In this document: positions 1 to 8,618 of the stretch, one piece after another
Layout of the letters: each line of letters begins with the position of its first letter
How positions within the stretch are numbered: position 1 is the first letter of the stretch
DNA from: Pseudorhodoferax sp. Leaf265
GTDB lineage: Bacteria; Pseudomonadota; Gammaproteobacteria; Burkholderiales; Burkholderiaceae_C
NCBI RefSeq assembly: GCF_001422365.1
Contig: NZ_LMMT01000034.1
Location: 64,678-128,677, forward strand
Direction: 5' to 3'
DNA length: 64,000 nucleotides
Position numbers and translations under genes: made by a program
The notes under the pieces: model-generated
What the model saw: the letters and a program-made list of their open reading frames with translations, nothing else
What the model was told of the DNA's origin: nothing
The model's database searches: none

Positions 1-22
1 GCGCGGTGGCGGGCGGGATCAT
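1..22 (-). CDS. start of an unidentified gene running off the left edge
   Basis: An ATG on the minus strand overlaps the TGA of the preceding kinase gene as ATGA, the same four-base coupling used elsewhere in this operon. Only seven codons (M-I-P-P-A-T-A) lie in the window, so no function can be given. The overlap alone suggests that the operon continues to the left. Confidence 0.3.
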
Positions 23-1014
23 GGCGCGGTCTCCAGCAGCGACAGGAAGTCCCAGAGCGGCTCTTCCAGGCGACGGCCGACCGCGCAAAGCTCCAGGCTG
101 GCGGGCCGGCCGTCGGCGCGCGCGCCCAGCCCGCGGCGCACGCATGCGATGGCCCACTTGAGGTTGCCGAACGCCTCCCAGAAGCGCACGCGCGCCGGGT
201 CCACGGGCGCGCCGCCGGCGGCTTCGTAGGCGGCGTACAGGTCCTCGCGCGTGCCGAAGCCGCCCACCTCGCCGGCTCCACCGAAGCGCCAGGTCCGCAT
301 GCACAGCACGCCCAGGTCCTGCATCGGGTCGCCGATCCGCGCGATCTCCCAGTCCAGCACGCAGCGCAGGCCCTGCTGGTCGACGATCAGGTTGCCGTTG
401 CGGAAGTCGGCATGCACCACCCGCGCATCCCACTGCGTCGGCAGGTGCTGGCCGACCCAGCGCAGTGCGTAGGCCAGCGCCGGGTGGGCGATGGCGTGGT
501 CGCGCAGCAGCCCGCCGTAGATCGCCAGTTCGTCGGCCGGCGCCAGCCGGGCCAGGAAGGGCAGGTCGGCCGTCGGCATGCGGTGGATGGCGGCCAGGGC
601 CTCGCCGCACTGGCGGGCGAGCCGCCCGCGCGCGGCGGCAAAGGCGCCGTCGCGGGCCAGCTTGCGGCCCATGGTCTCGCCGGCCACGTGCCCGGTGACG
701 TAGCCCGGCCCCAGGCCGTGCTGCGGCTGCAGCACGAGGCGCACCACGGGTGCCGGCACGCCGGCCTGGCGGGCCGCGCACATGAGCGCGGCGTCCTGGC
801 CGGCGTCCAGCCGGGGCGGATGGCCCGGCGGTGCGGCCCGGGCGGCCGAGCGTTGCAGGATCAGCGCCTCGCTGCTGCCGGGCAGGCACCAGTCGAAGCA
901 CCAGGTCTCCTTCGTGGCCCCGCCGGTCAGGCGGCGCAGGCCGCGCACTTCGCCCGCCGGCCCGGCGCCGCGCAGCGCGGCCGCCAGCGCCGCCTCGATC
1001 TCCGCGGGCTGCAT
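19..1014 (-). CDS. APH-fold phosphotransferase (ACAD10/11-kinase / LvaA-like)
   Basis: A 331-residue protein of the aminoglycoside-phosphotransferase/choline-kinase fold. The catalytic loop HADFRNGN (H201, D203, N208) and the metal-binding Asp of VLDWE (D221) are intact, and an N-terminal nucleotide-loop segment LTGGATKETW is at about 30-39. Proteins of this type next to acyl-CoA dehydrogenases are not antibiotic kinases. Characterised relatives (LvaA; the kinase domain of ACAD10/11) phosphorylate 4-hydroxyacyl-CoA. The ATG lies 8 bp after the ligase stop, so the two are co-transcribed. A role in hydroxyacyl-CoA processing is inferred from context; the fold assignment is firm. Confidence 0.85.
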   Translation of the reverse strand: MQPAEIEAALAAALRGAGPAGEVRGLRRLTGGATKETWCFDWCLPGSSEALILQRSAARAAPPGHPPRLDAGQDAALMCAARQAGVPAPVVRLVLQPQHGLGPGYVTGHVAGETMGRKLARDGAFAAARGRLARQCGEALAAIHRMPTADLPFLARLAPADELAIYGGLLRDHAIAHPALAYALRWVGQHLPTQWDARVVHADFRNGNLIVDQQGLRCVLDWEIARIGDPMQDLGVLCMRTWRFGGAGEVGGFGTREDLYAAYEAAGGAPVDPARVRFWEAFGNLKWAIACVRRGLGARADGRPASLELCAVGRRLEEPLWDFLSLLETAP

Positions 1015-1022
1015 GCCGGCGT

Positions 1023-2552
1023 TCAAATGCTGCGGCCTGCGCCTTGCCAGAACGGCTCGCGCAGGCGGCGCTTGAAGATCTTGCCGCTGTCCTCGCGCGG
1101 CAGCGCGGCGTGGAAGTCGATGCGCCGCGGCAGCTTGTACTTGGCCAGCCGGGGCTCCAGGTAGGCGCGGATGTCCTGGGCGGTCAGCGTGGCGCCGGGC
1201 ACGGCCTGGACGGCCGCGGCCAGGGATTCGCCGAACTCGTCGTCGGGAATGCCGAACACCGCGCAGTCCTGCACGCCGGGGCATTGCAGCAGCACCATCT
1301 CGATCTCGGCCGGGTAGATGTTGGTGCCGGCCGAGATGACCATGTCGGAACGGCGGTCGCACAGGTACAGGCGCTCGTCCTTCAGGTAGCCGACATCGCC
1401 GCAGCTGATCAGCCCGTCGCGTTCGACGCCGGCGCGCTTGGCCTCGTGGTTCAGGTAGGTGAAGTCGGCATACGCCGGCACGCGCATGTAGATCTCGCCG
1501 ATCTCGCCCGCGGGCACGGGCTGGCCGTCCTCGCCGTAGAACGCGATGCGCGTGCCCGGCGTGGGCACGCCCACGCTGCCGGGGTGGGCCAGCCAGTCCT
1601 GCGGCGTGGCCAGCGTGGCGGTGCCGACCTCCGAGCCGCCGTAGGTCTCGTAGACCACCGGGCCCCACCACTCCATCAAGGCCTTCTTGACTTCCACGGG
1701 GCAGGGCGCGCCGGTGTGCGTGACCCAGCGCAGCGAGCTCACGTCGTAGCGCGCGCGCACCTCGGCCGGCAGCTTCAGCAGCCGCACGAACATGGTGGGC
1801 ACCATCACGGCGTGTGTCAGCCGGTGCCGGGCGATCAGGGCCAGCGTTTCCTCGGGGTCGAACTTGGACTGCAGCACCAGCACCTCGGCGTTCGGCAGCG
1901 CCTGGCGGCCGTAGGCATTGGGCGAGGCGTGGTACAGCGGGCCCGCCACCAGCGCCCGCACGCCGGGCGTCACGCCGTACACGCTGGCGATCAGCGCGAC
2001 ATAGGCGGCCGCCTGCTCGGGCGTGGCCGCTTCGCGTTTCACGCCCTTGGGGTGGCCGGTCGTGCCGGAGGTGTAGATCATGGTTGCGCGGCTGCGCTTG
2101 GGCGGGCCGTCCCAGGGGCTGAAGCCGGCGCACCAGTCGTCCCAGCGCAGGTCGCCCGGCTGCGGCTGCGCCAGCGCCTCGGAGATGCCGTAGCGCTGCT
2201 GCACCTCGGGCGGCGTGGGCACGACCAGCAGCTGCAGTCCGGCCGGCAGCTGGCCACGCAGCGGCGCGACCAGGTCGGCATGGGCCACCAGCACCTTGGG
2301 CCGGGCGTCGCCAAGCACGTACAGCACTTCCTCGGCCTTGCCGTGCCAGTTGATCGGGACGCAGTAGGCGCCGAGTGCGGCGGCGGCCTGCTGGCCTTCG
2401 AAGAACGCGAAGTCGTTGCGCAGCAGCAGTGCGACGAAGTCGCCCTCGCCGACGCCCAGGGCGTCCAGGCCGGTGGCGGCGCGGCGGGCCTGCAGCAGCA
2501 CGGCGTCGCGCGCCATGGCGCGTTCGTCCAGATAGATCAGCGGGGTGGGCAT
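1023..2552 (-). CDS. AMP-forming acyl-CoA ligase
   Basis: A 509-residue ANL-superfamily enzyme that activates a carboxylic acid to its CoA thioester through an acyl-adenylate. Visible motifs are the P-loop YTSGTTGHPKGVK, the adenine motif YETYGGSEVG, the hinge region GDVGYLKDERLYLCDRRSD, and the C-terminal catalytic lysine region PREDSGKIFKR. Substrate cannot be read from sequence. Immediate neighbours (kinase downstream; hydratase and two acyl-CoA dehydrogenases upstream) place it at the head of a beta-oxidation-type route. It has its own promoter and operator in the 86-bp gap before it. A second ligase of the same type lies at 16086-17630. Confidence 0.92.
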   Translation of the reverse strand: MPTPLIYLDERAMARDAVLLQARRAATGLDALGVGEGDFVALLLRNDFAFFEGQQAAAALGAYCVPINWHGKAEEVLYVLGDARPKVLVAHADLVAPLRGQLPAGLQLLVVPTPPEVQQRYGISEALAQPQPGDLRWDDWCAGFSPWDGPPKRSRATMIYTSGTTGHPKGVKREAATPEQAAAYVALIASVYGVTPGVRALVAGPLYHASPNAYGRQALPNAEVLVLQSKFDPEETLALIARHRLTHAVMVPTMFVRLLKLPAEVRARYDVSSLRWVTHTGAPCPVEVKKALMEWWGPVVYETYGGSEVGTATLATPQDWLAHPGSVGVPTPGTRIAFYGEDGQPVPAGEIGEIYMRVPAYADFTYLNHEAKRAGVERDGLISCGDVGYLKDERLYLCDRRSDMVISAGTNIYPAEIEMVLLQCPGVQDCAVFGIPDDEFGESLAAAVQAVPGATLTAQDIRAYLEPRLAKYKLPRRIDFHAALPREDSGKIFKRRLREPFWQGAGRSI

Positions 2553-2573
2553 GGGGCTTGTCTCTGAATTCAA

Positions 2574-2584
2574 TGGTAGTACCA
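2574..2584. promoter_or_regulatory. GntR/FCD-type operator, copy 1
   Basis: The perfect palindrome TGGTAGTACCA fits the TGGTNNNACCA half-site pattern bound by FadR-like GntR proteins. It lies directly downstream of the predicted -10 box of the ligase promoter, so a bound repressor would cover the transcription start. It belongs to a set of five such sites around the local GntR gene. Confidence 0.65.
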
Positions 2585-2585
2585 A

Positions 2586-2614
2586 ATAATATCTTCTCGC
2601 CTGGCCCGCCGCAA
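2586..2614 (-). promoter_or_regulatory. sigma-70-type promoter for the ligase gene
   Basis: On the minus strand TTGCGG (-35) is followed after exactly 17 nt by TATTAT (-10, five of six consensus bases). This is a clear AT-rich break in a GC-rich sequence. The operator abuts its downstream side. The prediction is from sequence only. Confidence 0.55.
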
Positions 2615-2638
2615 GCGGGTACCGGCGCGCGGGTGGCG

Positions 2639-3508
2639 TCAGGGCGCGTCGAACGCCGGCTCTGTCCACCAGGGGTAGGACGGCGGCATGTCCGCGGTGG
2701 CCGTGCCCGTGAAGCGGGGCGGGCGCTTGTCCAGGAAGGCGCGCACGCCTTCGCGCGCATCGGCTGCGGCGCCGCGTTCGGCGATCAGCCGGCTTTCGAC
2801 GCGGTGCGCCTGCATCGGATGGGCTGCGCCCAACATGCGCCACATCAGCTGGCGCGTGAGGGCCACGGAGACCGGGGCGGCGTGCTCCGCGATCTCGCGC
2901 GCCAGCGCCTGCGCGCGTGGCAGCAGGTCGGCGGACGCCAACACCTCGCTGAGCAGGCCGCCAGCCATGGCTTCGCGGGCCGTCAGCAGGCGGCCCGACA
3001 CTGTCCAGGCGAGCGCGTTGCCGATGCCCGCCACGCGCGGCAGGAACCAGCTGGCGCAGGCGTCGGGCACGATGCCGCGGCGCGCGAACACGAAGCCCAG
3101 CCTGGCGTCCTCGCTGGCGATGCGGATGTCCATGGGCAGCAGCATCGATGCGCCGATGCCCACGGCGGCGCCATTGACGGCTGCGATCAGCGGCTTGTGG
3201 CTGGCGAACAGCCGCAGCGCCAGCACGCCGCCGCCGTCGCGCCCTGGCGCGGCATCGGCGGGCCGCGCCGCCGGGTCGAAGGCCGTGTCCCCGGCCGACA
3301 GGTCGAAGCCGGCGCAGAAGGCGCGCCCGCTGCCCGTGAAGACCACGGCGCGCACGGCGTCGTCGGCATCGGCCAGATCGAGCGCGCGGCACAGCTCGTC
3401 GCGCATGGCGGCCGTCATCGCGTTCAGCACCTGCGGCCGGTGCAGCGTGACGGTCAGCACGCCGCCCTCGCGCTGCAACAGCAGGGTGTCGAAGCGCGGC
3501 AGGATCAC
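2639..3508 (-). CDS. enoyl-CoA hydratase/isomerase family protein
   Basis: A 289-residue crotonase-fold protein. The first oxyanion-hole segment is RAFCAGFDLS and the second is NGAAVGIGASM. The usual acidic catalytic region reads RRGIVPDACASWFLP, with Asp where many crotonases have Glu, as in a subgroup of enoyl-CoA hydratase-like proteins. The start is GTG, overlapping the stop of the upstream dehydrogenase gene as GTGA. This coupling makes it part of the acyl-CoA dehydrogenase operon. It probably hydrates the product of that dehydrogenase pair; the exact substrate is unknown. Confidence 0.88.
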   Translation of the reverse strand: MILPRFDTLLLQREGGVLTVTLHRPQVLNAMTAAMRDELCRALDLADADDAVRAVVFTGSGRAFCAGFDLSAGDTAFDPAARPADAAPGRDGGGVLALRLFASHKPLIAAVNGAAVGIGASMLLPMDIRIASEDARLGFVFARRGIVPDACASWFLPRVAGIGNALAWTVSGRLLTAREAMAGGLLSEVLASADLLPRAQALAREIAEHAAPVSVALTRQLMWRMLGAAHPMQAHRVESRLIAERGAAADAREGVRAFLDKRPPRFTGTATADMPPSYPWWTEPAFDAP

Positions 3509-4650
3509 GCGCGCGGGCCCCAGGCGTCCGCGAGCCGCGCGGCCTGGGCGGCGCTGTCGCCGAACAGCTGGTCCAGCACGTGGATGCGCCGCAACGCATG
3601 GCCGACGGCGTACTCCTCGGTCATGCCGATGCCGCCGTGGATCTGCACCGCGTTCTGGCAGAGCTGCCGGGCATGCCGGCCGATCACCAGCTTGGCGCGC
3701 AGCAGGTCGGCCGCGGCGTCCGGGCTGCCGGGCCGGTCGGCCGCGATGGCGGCGGCCATCGCCATGCTGCGCGACATTTCCAGGCCCACCTGCATCTCGG
3801 CGGCCTTGTGGCGCAGCGCCTGATTCTGCCCGATCAGGCGGCCGAACTGCTGGCGCGTGTTCAGGTAGTCCACCGCGAGTTCGAAGGCCAGTTCCATCGC
3901 GCCCAGCATGTCGGCGCAGACCGCCGCCAGGCCGGCGTTCAGCGTGCCCTGCAGCGCTGCGTCGGCGAGCGCGTGGTCGTGCGGGTCGCCGAGCGGCTGG
4001 GCGGCGGCGCCGTCCAGGATCAGCTCGGCCGCGGGCGTGTCGTCCACGAGGCGGTAGCCCCGGCGCTGCAGGCCGGCGGCACCGGCATCGACCACGAACA
4101 GCGCGGTGCCGCGCGCGGCGTCCGGTGCCCCGTCGATGCGCGCGCTGACGACGAGGTGGTCCGCCGTCTCGCCGTGCAGCACGTGGCTCTTGCGCCCGGT
4201 CAGCGTCCAGTGGCCGGCGCGCTGCGTGGCCTGGGTCGCGACCCAGCGGCTGGCGTGGCGCGCGTCCGCCTCGTCGTGCGCCCAGGCCAGCAGCCGCTGG
4301 CCGGCGGCGGCGGGCGCGAGCAGCCGCGCCTTGGCGGCGCTGTCGCCGGCCAGCTGCACGGCCGTGGCGCCCAGCACGCTGGACGACAGCACCGGTTCCA
4401 GCAACAAGGCATGGCCGCAGGCCTGCAGCACCGGCAGCCGGTCGACCGCACCGCCGCCGAAGCCGCCATGGGCTTCGTCGACGCACAGCGCGGTGACGCC
4501 GAGCTCGGCCAGGTGCCGCCACAGGCTGCGCTGGAAGCCGTCGGCCGTGGCCACCGCGGCCCGGCGTTGCTCGAAACGGCCATGGTCGGCCAGCAGGCGG
4601 CGCACGCTGTCCTGCAGCTGCGCTTGCTCTTCATTGAGTTCGAAGTTCAT
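3505..4650 (-). CDS. acyl-CoA dehydrogenase, small (PimD/FadE-like) subunit
   Basis: A 381-residue flavoprotein of the acyl-CoA dehydrogenase fold: an N-terminal helical domain starting NFELNEEQAQLQDSVRRLL, a middle beta domain, and a C-terminal helical domain with RQQFGRLIGQNQALRHKAAEM and QIHGGIGMTEEYAVG. The usual catalytic Glu of the EGT motif is absent; the region reads LFGDSAAQ. Such chains normally pair with a second dehydrogenase chain, and one is encoded 18 bp upstream. An alpha2-beta2 enzyme like those of pimeloyl-CoA or steroid side-chain oxidation is the likely form (inference). Confidence 0.88.
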   Translation of the reverse strand: MNFELNEEQAQLQDSVRRLLADHGRFEQRRAAVATADGFQRSLWRHLAELGVTALCVDEAHGGFGGGAVDRLPVLQACGHALLLEPVLSSSVLGATAVQLAGDSAAKARLLAPAAAGQRLLAWAHDEADARHASRWVATQATQRAGHWTLTGRKSHVLHGETADHLVVSARIDGAPDAARGTALFVVDAGAAGLQRRGYRLVDDTPAAELILDGAAAQPLGDPHDHALADAALQGTLNAGLAAVCADMLGAMELAFELAVDYLNTRQQFGRLIGQNQALRHKAAEMQVGLEMSRSMAMAAAIAADRPGSPDAAADLLRAKLVIGRHARQLCQNAVQIHGGIGMTEEYAVGHALRRIHVLDQLFGDSAAQAARLADAWGPRA

Positions 4651-4668
4651 CTGTGCGTGCCTTCCGTG

Positions 4669-5829
4669 TCAGCCGAGGAGCGTCTTGGCCAGGATGTCTT
4701 TCTGGACCTCGCTCGTGCCGCCGTAGATGGAGGCCGCGCGCGAGTAGAAGTAGCGCGGCACCAGGGGGCCGGCGTCCAGGTCGTCCAGCGGGCGGCGTTC
4801 CAGCCCGGCCGGGCCGGCCAGGCGCGCCAGCAGTGCCCCGATGTCCTGCTGCAGCTCCACGCCCTTGAGCTTGAGCACCGAGGCGAAGCTGGGCAGCGCC
4901 TCGCGCGCGCTGTCGGTCAGCAGGAAGCGCCAGTTGGTGATCTCCAGCGCGCGGATCTCCGCGTCCAGGGTGGCGAACTCGCTGCGCAGCTGCGGCGCGT
5001 CGATCAGGCGCCGGTGGCCCTCCTGGGTCTTCTCGGCGATCTCGCGTGCGAAGTCCAGCCGCTCGCGGCACAGGCCGACGTTGGCGATGCCGGTGCGCTC
5101 GTTGCCCAGCAGGAACTTGGCGCAGTTCCAGCCCTTGTTCTCCTCGCCCACGAGGTTGCCGACCGGCACCCGCACCTCGTCGAAGAAGACTTCGTTGAGA
5201 TGGTGGTCGCCGTCCAGCGAGACGATGGGGCGGATCGTGATGCCCGGGCTCTTCAGGTCGATCAACAGGAAGGAAATTCCCTCCTGCTTGCGCGCCTGGC
5301 TGTCGGTGCGCACCAGCGCGAACACCCAGTCGGCCATGTGCGCGGTGGTGGTCCAGATCTTCTGGCCGTTGACGATGTAGTGCTCGCCCTCGCGGCGCGC
5401 CGCGGTGCGCAGCGAGGCGAGATCGGAGCCCGAGCCGGGTTCGGAGAAGCCCTGGCAGAACCACAGGTCCAGGTTGGCCAGTTTGGGCAGGAAGAAGTTG
5501 CACTGCTCGGGCGTGCCGAACTTCATCAGCACCGGGCCGAGCATGGTCACGTTGAACACCTGCGGCAGCGGCGCAGGCGCGCGGTACAGCTCGTCCATCA
5601 GGATCAGGCGTTCCATCTGGCCCAGCTCGGCGCCGCCGTAGCGCTTGGGCCAGTGCGGCGCAGCCCAGCCGCGTTCGTTCAGGATGCGCTGCCAGGCCAC
5701 GGTGTCCTGCTTGCGCGGGGGGTGGCCCAGTCGCAGGCGCTCGCGGATGTCGTGCGGCAGGCGCTGCTGCACGAAGCTGCGCACCTCGTCGCGGAACGCC
5801 TCCTGTGCAGGGGTCATGTTCAAGTCCAT
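4669..5829 (-). CDS. acyl-CoA dehydrogenase, large (PimC/FadE-like) subunit
   Basis: A 386-residue acyl-CoA dehydrogenase. Seen are the FAD-contact segments CQGFSEPGSGSDLASLRT and YIVNGQKIWTTTAHMADW and the C-terminal IYGGTSEVQKDILAKTLLG. Gly replaces the usual catalytic Glu; a Glu in LCRERLDF of the helix-G region could take its place, but this is uncertain. The start MDLNMTPAQ is preceded by GGAG at good spacing. It is the first gene of the minus-strand operon and is driven by a promoter whose -35 box lies inside the GntR operator. It pairs with the small subunit directly downstream. Confidence 0.9.
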   Translation of the reverse strand: MDLNMTPAQEAFRDEVRSFVQQRLPHDIRERLRLGHPPRKQDTVAWQRILNERGWAAPHWPKRYGGAELGQMERLILMDELYRAPAPLPQVFNVTMLGPVLMKFGTPEQCNFFLPKLANLDLWFCQGFSEPGSGSDLASLRTAARREGEHYIVNGQKIWTTTAHMADWVFALVRTDSQARKQEGISFLLIDLKSPGITIRPIVSLDGDHHLNEVFFDEVRVPVGNLVGEENKGWNCAKFLLGNERTGIANVGLCRERLDFAREIAEKTQEGHRRLIDAPQLRSEFATLDAEIRALEITNWRFLLTDSAREALPSFASVLKLKGVELQQDIGALLARLAGPAGLERRPLDDLDAGPLVPRYFYSRAASIYGGTSEVQKDILAKTLLG

Positions 5830-5859
5830 CGGGTCTCCAAGGCAGATTGCTTCGCCGAA

Positions 5860-5888
5860 AGTGTAGCGATGAAGTTCAATAGGTTCAA
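5860..5888 (-). promoter_or_regulatory. promoter of the acyl-CoA dehydrogenase operon
   Basis: Minus strand TTGAAC (-35), 17-nt spacer, TACACT (-10). The -35 hexamer is part of the palindromic GntR site, so binding would exclude RNA polymerase. The same hexamer and spacing recur at 8590-8618. Confidence 0.6.
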
Positions 5889-5891
5889 CCA
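5881..5891. promoter_or_regulatory. GntR/FCD-type operator, copy 2
   Basis: AGGTTCAACCA, matching NGGTNNNACCN with a nine-base palindromic core GGTTCAACC. It lies between the dehydrogenase operon and the gntR gene and could serve autoregulation as well. A weaker relative (GGTAGTACG) follows at 5921-5929. Confidence 0.65.
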
Positions 5892-5968
5892 ATAAAATAT
5901 TGGATGCGCGGCGGATGTCGGGTAGTACGATGTGCGGCACAACAAACGTGTTCCGAACCTCGCCTCCT

Positions 5969-6772
5969 ATGCCCGATTCCAAAGATGCTCCAGCCCTCGC
6001 GACGACCGGCGGGCCCATGTTCCAGCCGGTGCGCACGCGCCGAACCTTCGAGGCGGTGTGCGATGAGATCCGCCGCCAGATCTCCAATGGAACCCTGCAG
6101 CCCGGCCACCGTTTGCCCGGCGAGCGGGAACTGGCCGAGCAGTTCGACATCAGCCGCAGCGGTGTGCGCGAGGCGCTGCGCAGCCTGGAGGTGGCCGGCC
6201 TGGTCGAGGCGCGCACCGGGGTCCATGGCGGCTTCTTCATCAACACCCGCCAGCCCGAGGGCCTGGCCCAGGCGGTGCGCGACATGGTGTCGCTGGGCCA
6301 GATCCCGACCACCAGTGTGACCGAGGCGCGCATCGAGCTGACCTGCGTCGCCATCCGGCTGGCCTGCCAGCGCGCCACCGATGCCGAGTTCGACGCCATC
6401 GAGGCCGACATCGATTTCCACGCGGCGCTGTTCCGCGAAGGCGGCGGCTCGCGCAACACGCGCTCGGTGGGCGAGTTCTACCGCCTGCTGGCGCGGGCCA
6501 CGCACAACGACGTGATCGTGATGCTGGTCGATGCGCTGTCGGAGATCGTGCGCAGCCTGCTCGCGCGCATCGACCCCAAGCCGCGCGAGGACATCATCCA
6601 GGTGCGGCGCAAGGTCCTGCGCCACCTGCGTGCGCGCGACGCGGACAAGGCCTGCGCCGCGATGGCCGAGCACCTGAACAACCTGAACGACTACCTGGAA
6701 GAGCAGAGCCGGGCGCGTGCCGCCGCGGCTGCGGCGCCGCGGCGGCCTGCACGGCGCGCACCGCGCGGCTGA
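5969..6772 (+). CDS. GntR family regulator, FadR subfamily (FCD domain)
   Basis: A 267-residue regulator. The N-terminal winged helix contains LQPGHRLPGERELAEQFDIS and RSGVREALRSLEVAGLVEAR (about 43-82). A helical FCD ligand domain follows (about 105-250) with histidines in DFHAALF and ATHNDVI that could bind metal or ligand. It is followed by a low-complexity Ala/Arg tail. The start at MPDSKDAP was chosen because the frame upstream is unlike a protein start; MFQPVRTR sixteen codons later is an alternative. It sits between two divergent catabolic blocks and beside copies of an FCD-type operator, so it most likely represses the island until a CoA-ester or acid intermediate binds. Confidence 0.9.
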   Translation: MPDSKDAPALATTGGPMFQPVRTRRTFEAVCDEIRRQISNGTLQPGHRLPGERELAEQFDISRSGVREALRSLEVAGLVEARTGVHGGFFINTRQPEGLAQAVRDMVSLGQIPTTSVTEARIELTCVAIRLACQRATDAEFDAIEADIDFHAALFREGGGSRNTRSVGEFYRLLARATHNDVIVMLVDALSEIVRSLLARIDPKPREDIIQVRRKVLRHLRARDADKACAAMAEHLNNLNDYLEEQSRARAAAAAAPRRPARRAPRG

Positions 6773-6781
6773 AGGGGGCGT

Positions 6782-7552
6782 TCAGCGGCCTGACCAGACT
6801 GGCGCGCGCTTCTCGAAGAAGGCGCGCAGGCCTTCGGCGAGGTCGTCGCTGCTGCGGATGCGCGCCAGGGCCTGCTCCGTGGCCTGCCACCCGGCCGCGT
6901 CGGCCACCGCCAGCAGACCGTTCATCGCGCCCAAACAGGCCTGGACCGACAGGGGCGCGTTCGCCGCGATCTGTGCAGCCAGTGCCTGTGCCCGGGCCAG
7001 GGTGTGTCCGGGCTGCGCGAGATGGTTCACCAGGCCCAGCACGTGGGCGCGCGCCGCGTCCATGGGCTGGCCGGCCAGCACCAGCTCGCGGGCGGTGTGC
7101 GGCGGAAGCGCCTGGAGCGCACGGAACAGGGCGCCACAGGTGGGCAACACGCCGCGCTGCACCTCCGGCAGGCCCAGCCGTGCGTCGTCCGCCGCCACGA
7201 CCATGTCGCAGGCCAGCACGATCTCCAGCCCGCCGCCGAGGGCCATGCCTTCGACGGCGGCGATCAGCGGCTTGCGCCGGTGGCGGCGGATGAGACCGTA
7301 CTCGCCACCGCGGGCGGTGGCGTAGTCGCCGCGCGACGCCAGATCGCTGCCGGCGCAGAAGAACGTGGGGCCGCCGGACAGCACGCCCACACGCAGATCC
7401 GGGTTGTCGTCCAGCGTGTTCAGCGCCGCGTCCAGCGCATCGGCCATGGCGCGGTCGATGGCGTTGCGCTTGTGCGGGCGGTCCAGGGTGATGGTCCAGA
7501 TTGCGCCGTCGCGCGCGGTGTGGACGGTGCTGGGCGGGTGGGGCGCGTGCAT
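6782..7552 (-). CDS. enoyl-CoA hydratase
   Basis: A 256-residue crotonase. The oxyanion-hole segments are TFFCAGSDLAS and EGMALGGGLEIVLAC, and the acidic segment LPEVQRGVLPTCGALFR keeps one catalytic Glu. The start MHAPHPPSTV lies 5 bp after the stop of the MDR reductase gene, so the two form a minus-strand pair. It ends 9 bp from the 3' end of gntR (convergent). It could act as hydratase for the CoA ester produced in this island. Confidence 0.88.
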   Translation of the reverse strand: MHAPHPPSTVHTARDGAIWTITLDRPHKRNAIDRAMADALDAALNTLDDNPDLRVGVLSGGPTFFCAGSDLASRGDYATARGGEYGLIRRHRRKPLIAAVEGMALGGGLEIVLACDMVVAADDARLGLPEVQRGVLPTCGALFRALQALPPHTARELVLAGQPMDAARAHVLGLVNHLAQPGHTLARAQALAAQIAANAPLSVQACLGAMNGLLAVADAAGWQATEQALARIRSSDDLAEGLRAFFEKRAPVWSGR

Positions 7553-7557
7553 GGGGT

Positions 7558-8529
7558 TCAGAAGGTGATGACCACGCGGCCGATGCCGCTGCGGTCCTGC
7601 GCGTCCTCGGCGGCCTGCGCGAAGCGCTCGACCGGCCATGCACGGCGCAGCACGGGGCGGATGCGGCCGTCGGCGAACCAGGCAACGCACTCGCGCGACA
7701 GGGCCTCGGCGCGCTCGGGCTCGCGTTCGCCGAACTGGCGCACGTCGACGCCGACCAGCGCCGCCCCCTTGACGATGGACAGGTTCGTCTTGAGCGCGCC
7801 GATCTCGCCGCCGGCAAAACCGATCATCAGGTGGCGGCCGCCCCAGCCCAGGGTACGGAAGGCCGTGTCGGTGGCCGCACCGCCGACCGGGTCGAACACC
7901 AGGTCCACGCCGCGCGTGCCGGCCTCCCTCTTCACGGCGTCCTTCCAGTCGCCGCCGCTGTCGATCACGGCGTCGGCACCGGCGGCGCGGACGGCGGCGC
8001 GCTTGGCATCGGTGGAGGCCAGGGCCAGCACGCGTGCGCCCAGTTGCCTGCCGATCTGCACCGCCGCGTGGCCGACCGCACCGGCGGCGCCCAGCACCAG
8101 CAGCGTGTCGCCGGCCTGCAGGCCACCGCGCGTGCGCAGCGCGTACAGCGCCGTGTAGGCCGACGCCAGCGCCACGGACGCCAGCGCCATGTCCGTTCCG
8201 GGCGGCAGCGCGTGGACGCGCGCGGCGGGCACGCAGACGTATTCGGCCCAGGCCCCCTGGCGCGTGCCGCAGACCAGGTCTCCGGGGACCAGGCCGGTCT
8301 CGGTGTCCGGGCCGATGGCATCGACCACGCCGGCGTACTCGCTGCCGGGGATGAAGGGCGGGGTCGGGCGCACCTGGTAGGCGCCCCGCGCCAGCAGCAG
8401 GTCGACGTACGAGATGCCGCAGGCGTGCACGCGCACGCGCACCTCGCCGGTCCGGGGTTGGGGCTGCGCGACGTCGCGCACCGTGATGTGGTCGTCGGGC
8501 CCGTAACCCAGGACTTGCAAGGCTCTCAT
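7558..8529 (-). CDS. MDR-family NADPH:quinone oxidoreductase / enoyl reductase-like
   Basis: A 323-residue zinc-independent medium-chain reductase. It has a GroES-like N-terminal domain (VHACGISYVDLLLARGAY, PGSEYAGVVDAIG) and a Rossmann domain with the nucleotide motif VLGAAGAVGHAAVQIGRQLGA at about 145-165. There are no zinc-ligand cysteines in the usual places. Relatives reduce quinones or 2-enoyl thioesters with NADPH. It leads a two-gene minus-strand unit with the hydratase and has a promoter/operator in front, so it belongs to the GntR-controlled set. Confidence 0.87.
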   Translation of the reverse strand: MRALQVLGYGPDDHITVRDVAQPQPRTGEVRVRVHACGISYVDLLLARGAYQVRPTPPFIPGSEYAGVVDAIGPDTETGLVPGDLVCGTRQGAWAEYVCVPAARVHALPPGTDMALASVALASAYTALYALRTRGGLQAGDTLLVLGAAGAVGHAAVQIGRQLGARVLALASTDAKRAAVRAAGADAVIDSGGDWKDAVKREAGTRGVDLVFDPVGGAATDTAFRTLGWGGRHLMIGFAGGEIGALKTNLSIVKGAALVGVDVRQFGEREPERAEALSRECVAWFADGRIRPVLRRAWPVERFAQAAEDAQDRSGIGRVVITF

Positions 8530-8589
8530 GCGTTGGTCTCCGCGACCAGGTGGCTGGCGCGGATGGCGATGGTGTTGAACGAAGTGCAG

Positions 8590-8618
8590 ATCCTAGTCCA
8601 TAATCATCATTGGTTCAA
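8590..8618 (-). promoter_or_regulatory. promoter of the MDR reductase-hydratase unit
   Basis: Minus strand TTGAAC (-35), 17-nt spacer, TAGGAT (-10). The layout is identical to 5860-5888: the -35 box is embedded in the palindromic operator. This repetition supports both predictions. Confidence 0.6.

Noticed and set aside
5921-5929. GGTAGTACG as a sixth GntR operator
   Set aside because: It departs from the palindrome in one half; kept only as a possible weak auxiliary site beside copy 2.
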